This document shows positions 54,441 to 63,988 of a DNA stretch of 64,000 bases, in pieces. The notes below the pieces were generated by a model. The model was not told where the DNA came from. It searched no databases and saw nothing but the letters and a program-made list of their open reading frames with translations. The stretch is from Gemella massiliensis (lineage in GTDB: Bacteria; Bacillota; Bacilli; Staphylococcales; Gemellaceae). Every line of letters begins with the position of its first letter. Within the stretch, counting starts at the first letter, position 1. The DNA lies in contig NZ_LT635545.1 in NCBI RefSeq assembly GCF_900120125.1, positions 423,387 through 487,386 of the forward strand, read 5' to 3'. The position numbers were made by a program, and so were the translations under genes.

Positions 54441-54644
54441 TTTTTCACAATCTATCCTTTTAAAAGTTTTTATATTAATTTAGCAACAGCAACCTACCTG
54501 TATTCAAATTTGTTTTATGAAATTTTTTGTCCTTGTTAAACTTGAGGGATGACTTAACAAAATCCTACTTTAAAAAATTATGATTTTTGCGCCGTCTTCA
54601 GTTAGCCATCCCTTTTTTATCTTAAAATATTACCAATATACTTT

Positions 54645-54899
54645 TTATAAAGTTAACCTATATCCTAAGTAAGCCGCCGCAATAATTATTACTCCTAAGA
54701 TAACGAAGCTCACTTTTCGAGTTTCTTTTATTACTATTATCTCAACAATTTTTTGAACAATTAGAATAACAAAACCTACTGCAATAAGGATATTTTTCAT
54801 TTTTTCGTTATCAATAAACGTCGTGCCTATTATAATAACTAAGGCAACTACAGTAATCAACATACTTATAGCTAAAAATATTAGTTTTTTATCTACCAT
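54645..54899 (-). CDS. Small membrane protein downstream of cdaR
   Basis: 84 residues, three predicted helices (5-27, 33-53, 62-82), no motif I know. ATG 54899 behind AGAGG, six bases after the cdaR stop, so it is probably co-transcribed with cdaA-cdaR. Unknown function; it occupies the place where glmM is found in many Firmicutes. Confidence 0.65.
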   Translation of the reverse strand: MVDKKLIFLAISMLITVVALVIIIGTTFIDNEKMKNILIAVGFVILIVQKIVEIIVIKETRKVSFVILGVIIIAAAYLGYRLTL

Positions 54900-54905
54900 A
54901 AACCT

Positions 54906-55865
54906 CTATTTTCTCCTTACCTTAATTGTTACTTTTACTATTGGAGTATCAGTAGCGGTTTTTACATCTTCTTTCGGATAAATTTTTAAATTACTACGTT
55001 CTTCGGTTTCCTCTTTAACATCACTCAAATCAACATCAACATACATCGCTGATATTTTATCAAGCTCTTCTTGTGTTTCCGCTCTTACGGTTACCTTTGT
55101 TGAATCCGGTGTTATGGATACCAATTCGTAATCTGAAGAAAGTTCCCCCACTTTATTAACAAGTAACGGTACTTCTTTTTCTATTTTTTTAAGATCAATT
55201 GTCATTACAGTTGATTCCGTTTCTATTTGAATATCTTCTATCTTGTTGTAATCACTGTCATAAGCGACAATTTTAGCCTCTTCTCGTGTATTTTTGTTAA
55301 TTTTAGTTTTTGTAGCACTTTCTGCCCGTACTTCTTTAATTCTATTAATACTGTCTATATCTCCGGAAATTTTTACCGTATCATTATTTAAACTTAGTTT
55401 ATCAATTTCAAAACCGAGCAATAACCTTTCTTTTTTAACTATCGGAGTGACTTTAAATTCACGTGTTACTTTTTCTCGAATGGAAATAGTAATACTGCTA
55501 GGCTCAACGGTAGCCTCCAGCCCTTTTTCCAATCCTTCCACTTCCAACTTAACTTTCTGATCATCGCCGATTTGGGCATTTTTTAAATTAAGTTTCACCT
55601 TGAAATTTTTAGCAATACTTTCTTTTTGTACTTTTGATGGAGGCCCGCTTAATTTTACAGACACCGTATTCGGTATTCCTACTACATAAAGTTTATCCCT
55701 ATCATAATCAGCTTCCAACGGTACATCTGTTATCCAAGCAGCCGCTATGTTGTCATTATTTCCGATAACGGAAATATTTTTGAAATTTTCATTTACCGAA
55801 ATAAAAAGTAGTACCGCTATCAAAAATGATATTAATTTTAATTGGTTATTTTCTTTTAGTCTCAC
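54906..55865 (-). CDS. cdaR: CdaR, YbbR-domain regulator of the diadenylate cyclase
   Basis: 319 residues. N-terminal membrane helix (about 8-27) and three to four extracytoplasmic YbbR repeats (typical strands ending VKLSGP, ISIREK, VTVRAE). Binds and tunes CdaA. GTG at 55865 is preceded by GGGGGTGAT, and the gene is 11 bp from cdaA. Confidence 0.88.
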   Translation of the reverse strand: MRLKENNQLKLISFLIAVLLFISVNENFKNISVIGNNDNIAAAWITDVPLEADYDRDKLYVVGIPNTVSVKLSGPPSKVQKESIAKNFKVKLNLKNAQIGDDQKVKLEVEGLEKGLEATVEPSSITISIREKVTREFKVTPIVKKERLLLGFEIDKLSLNNDTVKISGDIDSINRIKEVRAESATKTKINKNTREEAKIVAYDSDYNKIEDIQIETESTVMTIDLKKIEKEVPLLVNKVGELSSDYELVSITPDSTKVTVRAETQEELDKISAMYVDVDLSDVKEETEERSNLKIYPKEDVKTATDTPIVKVTIKVRRK

Positions 55866-55876
55866 AATATCACCCC

Positions 55877-56695
55877 CTATTTTAATTTATCTCTAAGGAG
55901 ATTATCTTTTTGAGTAAGCCAATTTTCTGTTAAATATTTTGAAAGTTCGTCGGATTTAAAGTCTGTCGTTAAAATACCGTTTTGACAAACAGAAATTTTT
56001 CCCGTTTCCTCCGACACAACAACGACAATAGCATCGGTTAATTCCGAAAGTCCTAACGCCGCTCTATGTCTTGTTCCATAACTGCTGGCAATACTTCTAT
56101 TATCCGACAAAGGAAGAACGCAACTCGCCGCACGAATTTTATCTTTATTTAAAATCATCGCACCGTCATGAAGAGGTGTATTAGGGATAAAAATATTAAT
56201 AATAAGTTCATTGCTAACAGTTGCATTGATTATTATCCCGCTTTCAACATACTCATCCAGACCGGTATAATTTTCCAAAACTAACAAAGCTCCTATTCTT
56301 CTACGTGACATATGACGTGTCGTTTCGACGATGGAACTTATAATATCAGCTTTATTATCTTTTTCTTTTTTAATATTAAGGTTAAGGATATTAGATAGCT
56401 GAACTCGACCGATATACTCCAACGCCCGTCTTAACTCCGGTTGGAATATAATCATTATACCAAGAACTCCCCATGTTACCACTTGGTCAAATATATAAGT
56501 CATTGTTGTAAAGCCTATAAAGCTAAAAAATATTTTTAATCCAATAACGATTAAAATACCTTTAACAAGTTGCATACCACGTGTTCCTTTTAACAGTGTC
56601 AGCAATTTATAAACTACTACCCAAACCAATAATATATCAAGCAGGTGAATAATAAGTGTCAAAGTTCCTATATTTGATAAATAATCAGCTATCAT
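55877..56695 (-). CDS. cdaA: Diadenylate cyclase CdaA
   Basis: 272 residues. Three membrane helices (about 12-85) and a DAC domain (100-250) with the signature DGAMIL and the TRHRAALGLSE loop. Makes c-di-AMP from two ATP, a messenger for osmotic, potassium and wall balance. First gene of the operon with cdaR and the small membrane protein; ATG behind AAAGGAGC. Confidence 0.93.
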   Translation of the reverse strand: MIADYLSNIGTLTLIIHLLDILLVWVVVYKLLTLLKGTRGMQLVKGILIVIGLKIFFSFIGFTTMTYIFDQVVTWGVLGIMIIFQPELRRALEYIGRVQLSNILNLNIKKEKDNKADIISSIVETTRHMSRRRIGALLVLENYTGLDEYVESGIIINATVSNELIINIFIPNTPLHDGAMILNKDKIRAASCVLPLSDNRSIASSYGTRHRAALGLSELTDAIVVVVSEETGKISVCQNGILTTDFKSDELSKYLTENWLTQKDNLLRDKLK

Positions 56696-56904
56696 TTCAA
56701 AGCTCCTTTCTTTTTAATATTCTTTGTTACAAATATTTTTTATTAATATTAAATACCCATAACAATTCACTTTTTATTATAACATAAATAAAAAGGTTAT
56801 GCTGTAGTTTTTTTCTTTTTTCTTCTGTATCATATAAACTTATTTTAAAATTTTCTTTACTGCAAAGAACAGATTAAAAAAATCGGTTCTTTATCAAATA
56901 TCGG

Positions 56905-56942
56905 TATGTATTTTTCCCATATCACATATTTATTGTACAACC
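56905..56942 (-). repeat. Solo ISL3 left-end repeat (remnant)
   Basis: The minus strand GGTTGTACAATAAATATGTG followed by ATATGGGAAAAATACATACC keeps both the end and its hairpin. It lies just past the ftsH terminator. Confidence 0.65.
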
Positions 56943-56947
56943 AAAAA

Positions 56948-56978
56948 TCCCCACAAAGATACGTCTTTATGGGGAAAT
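56948..56978 (-). terminator. Terminator of ftsH
   Basis: TCCCCATAAAGA-CGTA-TCTTTGTGGGGATTTTT on the minus strand, directly after the stop codon. Confidence 0.85.
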
Positions 56979-56981
56979 TTC

Positions 56982-58961
56982 TTATTCATTATCTATTATA
57001 TTTTCAGTTGCAGAAACATCAATTATTTCTTCTTGCTGTTTTTCTTTTTCCAAACGAGCTTGTTCTTCATAATATTTTTTATTGACTATTCTATCTAATT
57101 GCTCAGCTTCTTCTTCGCTAAGTTCTTTCGGCATTTTACCGAATTGGTATAAAGCAACGATTTCTTTTCTGTCAATTGTTTCCACTTTCACCAATGTTTG
57201 AGCTATTAACTCCAGTTGTTCTCTATGAGTTTCTATAATATGAAGCACTTTTGTATAACATTCATTAATTATTTTTCGTACTTCTCCATCAATTTCTTTC
57301 AACATATCTTCCGAATAATTACCGATACTTGATAATTGACGTCCGCTGTACGGATCATGAAACGGTGCTTGCATCGGTCCTACAGCATCACTCATACCGT
57401 ACTCCGTTACCATTGCACGAGCAATTGCCGTAACACGTTCGAAGTCATTATGAGCACCGGTTGATACTTCATTAAAGAAGATTTGCTCAGCGGCACGTCC
57501 TCCCAACAATCCACAAATTTTATCGATTAGATCCGTTCTTGTTTGGAAGTATTTTTCTTCTTCCGGTATCATTAAATTGTAACCACCGGCATCACCACGT
57601 GGGATAATAGTAACTTTTTGCACTTTATCGGCACTGTCTAAAACCATTCCGACGATTGCATGTCCTGCTTCATGATATGCTACTAAACGTTTTTCTTTTG
57701 GAGTATAGACTCTACTGCGTTTAGCAGGCCCACCAATAACTCTGTCCATTGCCTCGTCTAAATCTTCTTTTTCAATAGCTTTTTTATTTTCTCGTGCTGC
57801 AAGTAAAGCCGCTTCGTTTAAGATATTTGCAAGATCCGCTCCGGAAAATCCCGGAGTTTTTTGTGCAAGACTTCTTAATTCAACATCTTCTGCCAACGGT
57901 TTTCCTTTAGCGTGAACTTTTAAGATTGCCTCACGACCTTTTACATCAGGTGTTGATACTTTAATTTGTCTGTCGAATCGTCCCGGTCTTCTTAACGCAC
58001 TGTCAAGAACATCGGCACGGTTAGTAGCCGCAATAACGATTATACCTTTGTCGCCGTTAAATCCGTCCATTTCTACAAGAAGTTGGTTTAACGTTTGTTC
58101 TCTTTCATCATTACCGCCACCGACTCCGCTTCCACGCTTACGACCTACGGCATCTATTTCATCAATAAAGATAATACATGGAGCACTTTTTTCTGCTTCT
58201 TTAAACAAATCTCGAACACGGCTCGCACCAACCCCGACAAACATCTCAACAAAATCAGAACCCGAGATTGAGAAGAATGGAACTTTTGCTTCCCCTGCCA
58301 CAGCACGTGCAAGAAGTGTTTTACCTGTTCCCGGAGGGCCCTCTAATAAAACACCTTTAGGTATTTTAGCACCCATTTTGGTAAATTTGCGATGATCTTT
58401 TAAAAATTCAACCATTTCTGCCAGTTCTTGTTTTTCTTCATCAGCTCCGGCAACATCGGCAAAAGTGATTTTTGCTTCATCTCCATCGATTTTTTTAGCT
58501 TTCGATTTTTGGAAATTCATCATTTTTCCGCCACCGCCGCCTTGCATTTGCGACATAAAGAATACCAATAATCCCATCATTAAAATAAACGGTATTATAT
58601 TTCCTAAAAATTGAAGAATTACACCCGTTTTCTCTGCCGGTTTATATTCAACAACGCTAAGTTTTCCTTCTTTTGCCTTATCGTTGATTTGTTCTCTTAC
58701 TTTACTGTCACTTGCCGGTACTACCGTTTCAAAGTTTTTATTACCGTCTTTTAATGTTCCTTTAACATTGTAATTTTCGTCTTTTTGTTGCAAACTAATA
58801 TCCTTAATTTTATCATCATTAATATTTTGGACAAGTTTAGCATAATCTATTTTCTCTGTTGTCCCCGGTAAATCTTGTTGCCAATAAGCAAATACTCCAA
58901 TAGCAATAACTATTAAAGCTAGAATACCAAGAAAAGGATTCTGCCTTTTTCTATTATTCAT
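56982..58961 (-). CDS. ftsH: ATP-dependent zinc metalloprotease FtsH
   Basis: 659 residues. Two membrane helices (11-27 and 117-136), AAA+ domain with Walker A GPPGTGKT (208-215), Walker [12 protein letters not shown] and [22 protein letters not shown], and the zinc site HEAGH (430-434). Degrades membrane and some soluble proteins. The last ~60 residues are acidic and charged. The tilS-hpt-ftsH order is conserved in Firmicutes. AGGAGG lies ahead of the ATG. Confidence 0.97.
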   Translation of the reverse strand: MNNRKRQNPFLGILALIVIAIGVFAYWQQDLPGTTEKIDYAKLVQNINDDKIKDISLQQKDENYNVKGTLKDGNKNFETVVPASDSKVREQINDKAKEGKLSVVEYKPAEKTGVILQFLGNIIPFILMMGLLVFFMSQMQGGGGGKMMNFQKSKAKKIDGDEAKITFADVAGADEEKQELAEMVEFLKDHRKFTKMGAKIPKGVLLEGPPGTGKTLLARAVAGEAKVPFFSISGSDFVEMFVGVGASRVRDLFKEAEKSAPCIIFIDEIDAVGRKRGSGVGGGNDEREQTLNQLLVEMDGFNGDKGIIVIAATNRADVLDSALRRPGRFDRQIKVSTPDVKGREAILKVHAKGKPLAEDVELRSLAQKTPGFSGADLANILNEAALLAARENKKAIEKEDLDEAMDRVIGGPAKRSRVYTPKEKRLVAYHEAGHAIVGMVLDSADKVQKVTIIPRGDAGGYNLMIPEEEKYFQTRTDLIDKICGLLGGRAAEQIFFNEVSTGAHNDFERVTAIARAMVTEYGMSDAVGPMQAPFHDPYSGRQLSSIGNYSEDMLKEIDGEVRKIINECYTKVLHIIETHREQLELIAQTLVKVETIDRKEIVALYQFGKMPKELSEEEAEQLDRIVNKKYYEEQARLEKEKQQEEIIDVSATENIIDNE

Positions 58962-59104
58962 AAGAAAAACTTTACCTCCTACTATTATCCTAATTTTCTA
59001 AAAGTAATTCATTTTAACACAATGTACTTTAAATCTAATTAAAGTTTTGACTATTTTTGACTAAAAATTTCTTTTCTTTTTTTCAGTTTTTAATAATACC
59101 TAAT

Positions 59105-59653
59105 CTACTTGGTGTAAATTTCTTTTTTCAGCACCCCGATATATGGAAGATTACGATATTTTTCTTCATAATCTAATCCGAAACCTACTAAAAATGCGTT
59201 TGGAGATTCTATTCCAATATAGTCCGCTTGTACTTCAACAATACGTGCTTCCGGTTTATCTACTAAAGATGCACAGGTTACACTGTTCACGCCAAGTTCT
59301 TTTAAATATTCAATAAGGCATTTTAACGTTCTGCCTGTATCAACAATATCCTCAATTATAATGACATCTTTATCTTTAACGTCCATAGCTACATCTTTAT
59401 TAATTTTTATTGATCCTGATGAACAAGTTCCGCCATGATAGCTTGAAACATCTATAAAATCAGTTACAACGTGTATATCAATATGTTTCATAACCTCTGC
59501 CATAAAAGGTAACGCACCTTTTAATGTGCATAAAAGCACCGGCTCTTTGTCCTTATAATCTTCTTCTATCTGCTTTGCTATTCTTTTGGAAGCATTTACG
59601 ATTTTCTCATGACTAAATAGAATTTTTTCTATATCCTGCTTTAAATTTTCCAC
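59105..59653 (-). CDS. hpt: Hypoxanthine phosphoribosyltransferase
   Basis: 182 residues. PRPP-binding motif DVIIIEDIVDTGRTL (near 96-110) and LVGFGLDYEEKYRNLPYIGVL at the C-terminus. Salvages hypoxanthine and guanine to IMP and GMP. GTG start at 59653 behind AAAGGA, five bases after the tilS stop; it can form a complex with TilS in some Firmicutes. Confidence 0.95.
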   Translation of the reverse strand: MENLKQDIEKILFSHEKIVNASKRIAKQIEEDYKDKEPVLLCTLKGALPFMAEVMKHIDIHVVTDFIDVSSYHGGTCSSGSIKINKDVAMDVKDKDVIIIEDIVDTGRTLKCLIEYLKELGVNSVTCASLVDKPEARIVEVQADYIGIESPNAFLVGFGLDYEEKYRNLPYIGVLKKEIYTK

Positions 59654-59657
59654 TGCT

Positions 59658-60974
59658 TTATCCTTTCGTTTTTATGTAATAGTCATATTTTATATTTTTG
59701 TTAACCTTAGTACCGATACCTAAAACTCCCAAAATACTATTTCCACTCCTTACAACCGCCAACTCATCACGCAAGCTTGCCGGAATCTTTTCATCAATAA
59801 ATAATCTTGACAATTTCTTATTAATATTGCCTCTCTTTACTACATCTCCTTGACGCCTTGTTGTAATAATAAGTGGTAAATCTTCTTTATTAAATCCAAG
59901 CTCTGCACCTTCGGTATTTGTTGATATTAGAAACTTATTTTGATAAAATTCATACTCTTTATTATCTTCAATTTTATCTATAATTAATTCTATTTTACCA
60001 TTATAACACTTTTTCACAATTTTATGAATATATATACTATCATATTCTACTACTATTTTAAAATTATTTTTCACATCATAACTTTTATTGCCTCCCCTTT
60101 GTTTTAAATCTTCTATTATCTTAAACAAAGTTCGTTGTTTGATGTCATAAACACAAAAATTATCTATAAAAATCTCTTTAAAAATAAAAAATATTTCTTC
60201 TCTTTTTAATAAAAGTAATTTTTCTTTATCAAGCTCTACAAAATTTTTTGAACTTTCTTTTATGTAAGTATCTTTTCTTTTTAAGATATACTCTTTTAGA
60301 ATAGTATTCACATTGAAATAATACTCCGAAAAATTAATAAGATTATCAAAACTGGCATTATTAATGCCGTTTAACAGAGGAACTATATTATGGCGAATGT
60401 TGTTTCTTGTATATTCGGTATCGAAATTTGTTTTATCAGTATAATATGTTAATCTCTCACTTACGGCATATTTTTCCAATTCTTCTTTTAAAGTATCTAA
60501 GAGCGGTCTACAAATATTTAAACCGTTTATTATTGTCTTACTTTCTATTGAAAGGTTGTAATCAATACTTCGCCCACTTAGCAATCTCATTAAAATATTT
60601 TCAACTCTATCGTTTTTATGATGAGCTGTTAAAATTTTATCAATTTTTTCCATTTTTGCCATTTCTTTAAATGCTTTATATCTTAGCTCACGTGCCAACA
60701 TTTCCTCAGAAATATGTGATTTTTTAACAACTGTTTTCATATTTAATTCTTTTTTATAAAATTTCACATCATAACTGCCCACAAATTTCTCAACGAAGTT
60801 CGCCTCTTCAAAAGATTCACTCCTTAACCCATGGTTAATATGGAAAACTACAAGTTCTTTATAGCTATTTTTATATTTTGTCACCAAAAGATGAAACAAA
60901 ACAATAGAATCTACACCACCGGAAAGCGCTAATGCTATCTTCTCTTTTTTGTCCCACAAAATATTAAAATTCAT
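59658..60974 (-). CDS. tilS: tRNA(Ile)-lysidine synthase TilS
   Basis: 438 residues. ATP-binding PP-loop ALSGGVDSIVL (near 15-25), DKILTAHHKNDRVENILMRLLSG (near 115-137) and a C-terminal substrate-binding domain. Converts C34 of tRNA(Ile2) to lysidine so that AUA is read as Ile. I start at ATG 60974 (AGAGGA upstream); it overlaps the end of the S1 gene by 11 bases. Confidence 0.94.
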   Translation of the reverse strand: MNFNILWDKKEKIALALSGGVDSIVLFHLLVTKYKNSYKELVVFHINHGLRSESFEEANFVEKFVGSYDVKFYKKELNMKTVVKKSHISEEMLARELRYKAFKEMAKMEKIDKILTAHHKNDRVENILMRLLSGRSIDYNLSIESKTIINGLNICRPLLDTLKEELEKYAVSERLTYYTDKTNFDTEYTRNNIRHNIVPLLNGINNASFDNLINFSEYYFNVNTILKEYILKRKDTYIKESSKNFVELDKEKLLLLKREEIFFIFKEIFIDNFCVYDIKQRTLFKIIEDLKQRGGNKSYDVKNNFKIVVEYDSIYIHKIVKKCYNGKIELIIDKIEDNKEYEFYQNKFLISTNTEGAELGFNKEDLPLIITTRRQGDVVKRGNINKKLSRLFIDEKIPASLRDELAVVRSGNSILGVLGIGTKVNKNIKYDYYIKTKG

Positions 60975-61572
60975 CACTTTGTCCTCTACTATCTAAACAA
61001 CCTTTTTCTAACAATTCTTGCTTTATATTTTCAAATTTTTTTATTTTTGATTCTGTTGTCGTTATTATTTTTTCTAAAAAACCTTCGGGAATTTCTAAAA
61101 ATTCTTGCTTCTCTTCTTTTTCTTGTGTTAACTCTATTATAGCTTTTTTTCCTTTTTTAACAGATATTTTCATATTACCTAAATATTTCAGTTTATGCAA
61201 ATCTGTTATTTTGGTTTTTTCAATTTTAGGTTCTTGATTTATTTCTTCTTTTTCTATATTATATATCTTCTCTTTTTTTATTTTTTTCTTTTTTACTTTT
61301 TCTTTTTTAAAAGGTGCTTTTTTCTCCACATTCTTTTCGTCATTTATTTTATCCTTTTGACTGAGAATATAGCAATCTTTTTTTAAATTTATCACCCTTG
61401 CTTTAACAATAAAACCAAAAGAAAAAACATCAATCAATTTTTTCTTTTTCCCAATATTCATATTTTGCTTTGGTAAAAATCCTTGATTGTTATCAAACTC
61501 AACAAACAAGCCATAGTTTTCAACTTTTACAATTTTTCCGGAAATTTCTTTTCCTATAATATCTTTTTCCAT
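60964..61572 (-). CDS. S1-domain RNA-binding protein (YabR-like)
   Basis: 202 residues. S1 domain at 1-75 (GKEISGKIVKVENYGLFVEFDNNQGFLP), then a Lys/Glu-rich linker (80-125) and a poorly conserved tail. It occupies the yabR position before tilS but lacks the neighbouring divIC. General RNA binding is likely; longer than classical YabR. The RBS is weak (GTGGTG). Confidence 0.75.
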   Translation of the reverse strand: MEKDIIGKEISGKIVKVENYGLFVEFDNNQGFLPKQNMNIGKKKKLIDVFSFGFIVKARVINLKKDCYILSQKDKINDEKNVEKKAPFKKEKVKKKKIKKEKIYNIEKEEINQEPKIEKTKITDLHKLKYLGNMKISVKKGKKAIIELTQEKEEKQEFLEIPEGFLEKIITTTESKIKKFENIKQELLEKGCLDSRGQSDEF

Positions 61573-61701
61573 AAAAACACCACGCTTTACTCAATACAAC
61601 TTTATTCATCATTATATCACAAGAAAAAATATCCAACAACTAAGGTAAATAATAATATAGTTTTTCTTTTAAAATTAGATTTTTATTTAATTTTTTCCTA
61701 C

Positions 61702-61765
61702 TTTACAAAACTACTCTTTCTGTGTTACCATTAAGATAACAGAAATTTAACACATTAAATTTTAA
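61702..61765 (+). promoter_or_regulatory. nagA promoter with nan/nag operator
   Basis: TTTACA and TACCAT (18-bp spacer) are followed by TTAACACATTAAATTTTAA at 61747-61765, a 19-bp sequence identical to the operator at nanA 31 kb away. It sits about 12 bp past the expected start point. Confidence 0.65.
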
Positions 61766-61789
61766 AATATTAAAAGGAGTTTGTTTTAT

Positions 61790-62944
61790 ATGCTAATACG
61801 TAGTAAAAAAGTATGGTCTAATAGTCAATTTTTACCGTTAACACTTGAAATAAAAGAAGGAAAAATAATTTCCATCTATGATTATAATCATTTCAATACC
61901 GTCGATTATGATTTTGAAAACAATCGTATCTTGCCGGGATTTATAGATATTCATACTCATGGTGCCTATGGCTATGATACAAACGATGCAACAGAAGACG
62001 GTTTACGTAATTGGACTAAAAATATACCGAGCGAGGGAGTAACTTCCTTTTTACCAACGACTATTACCCAAACAGAAGAAGTTCTATTAAAAGCTGTAAA
62101 AAATATTGCTAATATTTATGAAGCAGGTTACGATGGTGCCGAAATACTTGGTATTCACTTTGAAGGTCCTTATCTTGATGCTGAAAAAAGAGGTGCTCAA
62201 CCTCTAAAATGTATTCAAACTCCAAGTGTTGAACAATTTAAAAAATTTCAACAGGCTAGTAATAATCTTATAAAACTTATTACTATAGCTTGTGAAAAGG
62301 ACATCGATTACAAACTTACCAAATACTTGGCAAGTCAAAACATTAAAGTTAGTCTCGGTCATTCGGCTGCCAACTATAAAGAAAGTTATTTAGCTTTTGC
62401 CAATGGTGCTACTTCTCAAACTCATGTATTTAACGGTATGGTTGGTTTTCATCATCGTGACGGCGGACAGGTCGGCTTCGCATTACGTGCTAAAGACGCT
62501 TACGGAGAAATTATTTGTGATGGTATTCATTCAACAACCGATGCTCTAAACACTTATTTTAATGCCAAAGGTCGTGATCATGCTATTATGATTACCGATT
62601 CATTGTGTGCAAAAGGCTGTGGTCGTGGCTCTTATGTTTTCGGTGGTGAGAATATGGAAATTTACGAAGATGGTAGTGCTCATCGTGATGATGGACGTTT
62701 AGCCGGTTCAACCTTACGAGTTATTGACGGTTTAAGAATTTTAATTGAAGAAGCGTTGGTTCCAATAGATTCAGCCATAAATTCATGTACTAAAAATCCT
62801 GCGGAAATGCTTGGTTTCGGTGATAAAAAAGGAAAATTAAAAGTTGGCTATGATGCTGATTTTGTAGTTATAAATTCTGATTATGAAATACTCAATACCT
62901 TTACCCGAGGAAAACTTGCTTATAGTAATAAAATAGGAGAATAA
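61790..62944 (+). CDS. nagA: N-acetylglucosamine-6-phosphate deacetylase
   Basis: 384 residues from ATG 61790 behind AAAAGGAG; the in-frame TTG at 61781 would overlap the RBS. Metal motif DIHTHGAYGYDTND (near 55-68), Glu in GIHFEGPYLD (near 125), SLGHSAANY (near 190), THVFNGM (near 211) and the catalytic Asp in MITDSLCAKG (near 270). Turns GlcNAc-6-P, including that from sialic acid, into GlcN-6-P and acetate. Operon with nagB, four bases away. Confidence 0.96.
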   Translation: MLIRSKKVWSNSQFLPLTLEIKEGKIISIYDYNHFNTVDYDFENNRILPGFIDIHTHGAYGYDTNDATEDGLRNWTKNIPSEGVTSFLPTTITQTEEVLLKAVKNIANIYEAGYDGAEILGIHFEGPYLDAEKRGAQPLKCIQTPSVEQFKKFQQASNNLIKLITIACEKDIDYKLTKYLASQNIKVSLGHSAANYKESYLAFANGATSQTHVFNGMVGFHHRDGGQVGFALRAKDAYGEIICDGIHSTTDALNTYFNAKGRDHAIMITDSLCAKGCGRGSYVFGGENMEIYEDGSAHRDDGRLAGSTLRVIDGLRILIEEALVPIDSAINSCTKNPAEMLGFGDKKGKLKVGYDADFVVINSDYEILNTFTRGKLAYSNKIGE

Positions 62945-62948
62945 TAAT

Positions 62949-63668
62949 ATGAAATATTTAGTTTTTGAAACAAAAAAAGAAGCCTCTAAAAAGGCTTATG
63001 AAATATTGAAACAACTTATTAATAAAAATTCTACTTTGGGACTTGCTACCGGATCCACTCCTATTGATCTTTACCGTGAAATGATTGAAGATTTTAAAAA
63101 AGGAAATTTCAGTTACAAAAATATAAAATCATACAACTTAGATGAATACGTTGGTATTAATTATGATCATCCTGAAAGTTACCACAAATTTATGGAAACA
63201 AATTTATTCAATCATATTGATATTAACAAAAATAATACCCATATTCCCAATGCCGGTGCAAAAAATTTAAAACAGGCTGTTGATGATTATCAGAATGAAC
63301 TAAACGATACCATTATCGATGTACAAATATTAGGTGTCGGCTCTAACGGACATATCGGTTTTAATGAACCGGGTACTTCTTTTGAAACCGGAGTTCATAT
63401 TGTAGACTTAAAAGAAGAAACTATTAAAGCAAATTCACGATTTTTCGATAATAATATAGATTTAGTTCCTAAACAAGCTGTTACTATGGGCATTAATGAT
63501 ATTATGCGTGCTAAACATATTATTCTTCTAGCTTTCGGTGAAGAGAAAAAAGAAGCTATTAAATATCTTACTTCCGGCAATTTAATAGATGAGAATATCC
63601 CTTGTACTATTTTAAAAAAACACCCTAGTGTTTATGTTTTTGTTGATAAAGAAGCAGATTATAAATAA
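62949..63668 (+). CDS. nagB: Glucosamine-6-phosphate deaminase
   Basis: 239 residues. GLATGSTPIDLYREM (near 36-50), NLDEYVG (near 66) and GVGSNGHIGFNEPGTSF (near 124-140) with the catalytic Asp and His of NagB. Converts GlcN-6-P to fructose-6-P and ammonia, the last step of the nan/nag route. Follows nagA with an RBS (AGGAGA) inside its last codons. Confidence 0.96.
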   Translation: MKYLVFETKKEASKKAYEILKQLINKNSTLGLATGSTPIDLYREMIEDFKKGNFSYKNIKSYNLDEYVGINYDHPESYHKFMETNLFNHIDINKNNTHIPNAGAKNLKQAVDDYQNELNDTIIDVQILGVGSNGHIGFNEPGTSFETGVHIVDLKEETIKANSRFFDNNIDLVPKQAVTMGINDIMRAKHIILLAFGEEKKEAIKYLTSGNLIDENIPCTILKKHPSVYVFVDKEADYK

Positions 63669-63678
63669 AAAAACAGGA

Positions 63679-63716
63679 GCAATTAAACAATCTTTTTGTT
63701 TAATTGCTCTTATATT
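63679..63716 (+). terminator. Terminator of the nagA-nagB operon
   Basis: GAGCAATTAAACA-ATCTTT-TTGTTTAATTGCTC followed by TTATATT, ten bases past the nagB stop. Confidence 0.8.
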
Positions 63717-63765
63717 ATGTTAAAAATTTTATATATTATTCTTTCGTTTTTTTATTTTCGTTAAA

Positions 63766-63790
63766 AAATAAAAACTCCCAAACGGGAGTT
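63766..63790 (-). terminator. Terminator of the rRNA operon
   Basis: AACTCCC-GTTT-GGGAGTTTTTATTTTTT on the minus strand, ten bases after the 5S rRNA. Confidence 0.85.
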
Positions 63791-63799
63791 AAAACAAAA

Positions 63800-63914
63800 G
63801 CCTGGCAACGATCTAGCCTCGCAGGGCGTAAACCCAACTACTCTCGACGCTAAAGAGCTTAACTTCTGTGTTCGGTATGGGTACAGGTGTGTCCTCTTTG
63901 CTATCGCCACCAGA
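63800..63914 (-). rRNA. rrf: 5S ribosomal RNA
   Basis: The minus strand starts TCTGGTGGCGATAGCA and contains CCATACCGAACACAGAAGTT, the universal 5S loop, ending in GTTGCCAGGC, which pairs with the 5' end. About 115 nt. The rRNA operon continues to the right, outside the window. Confidence 0.95.
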
Positions 63915-63932
63915 CGAAAACTTTATACTCAT

Positions 63933-63960
63933 ATTATATCAATTCCTCTCCTTTTGTCAA
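63933..63960 (-). promoter_or_regulatory. Consensus promoter in the 23S-5S spacer
   Basis: The minus strand reads TTGACA (63955-63960), a 16-bp spacer, TATAAT (63933-63938). Both boxes are perfect sigma-A matches. Transcription would begin about 12 bases before the 5S rRNA. Confidence 0.6.
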
Positions 63961-63988
63961 CTTCTTTACTTCTCTGCTTCTACTCTCT

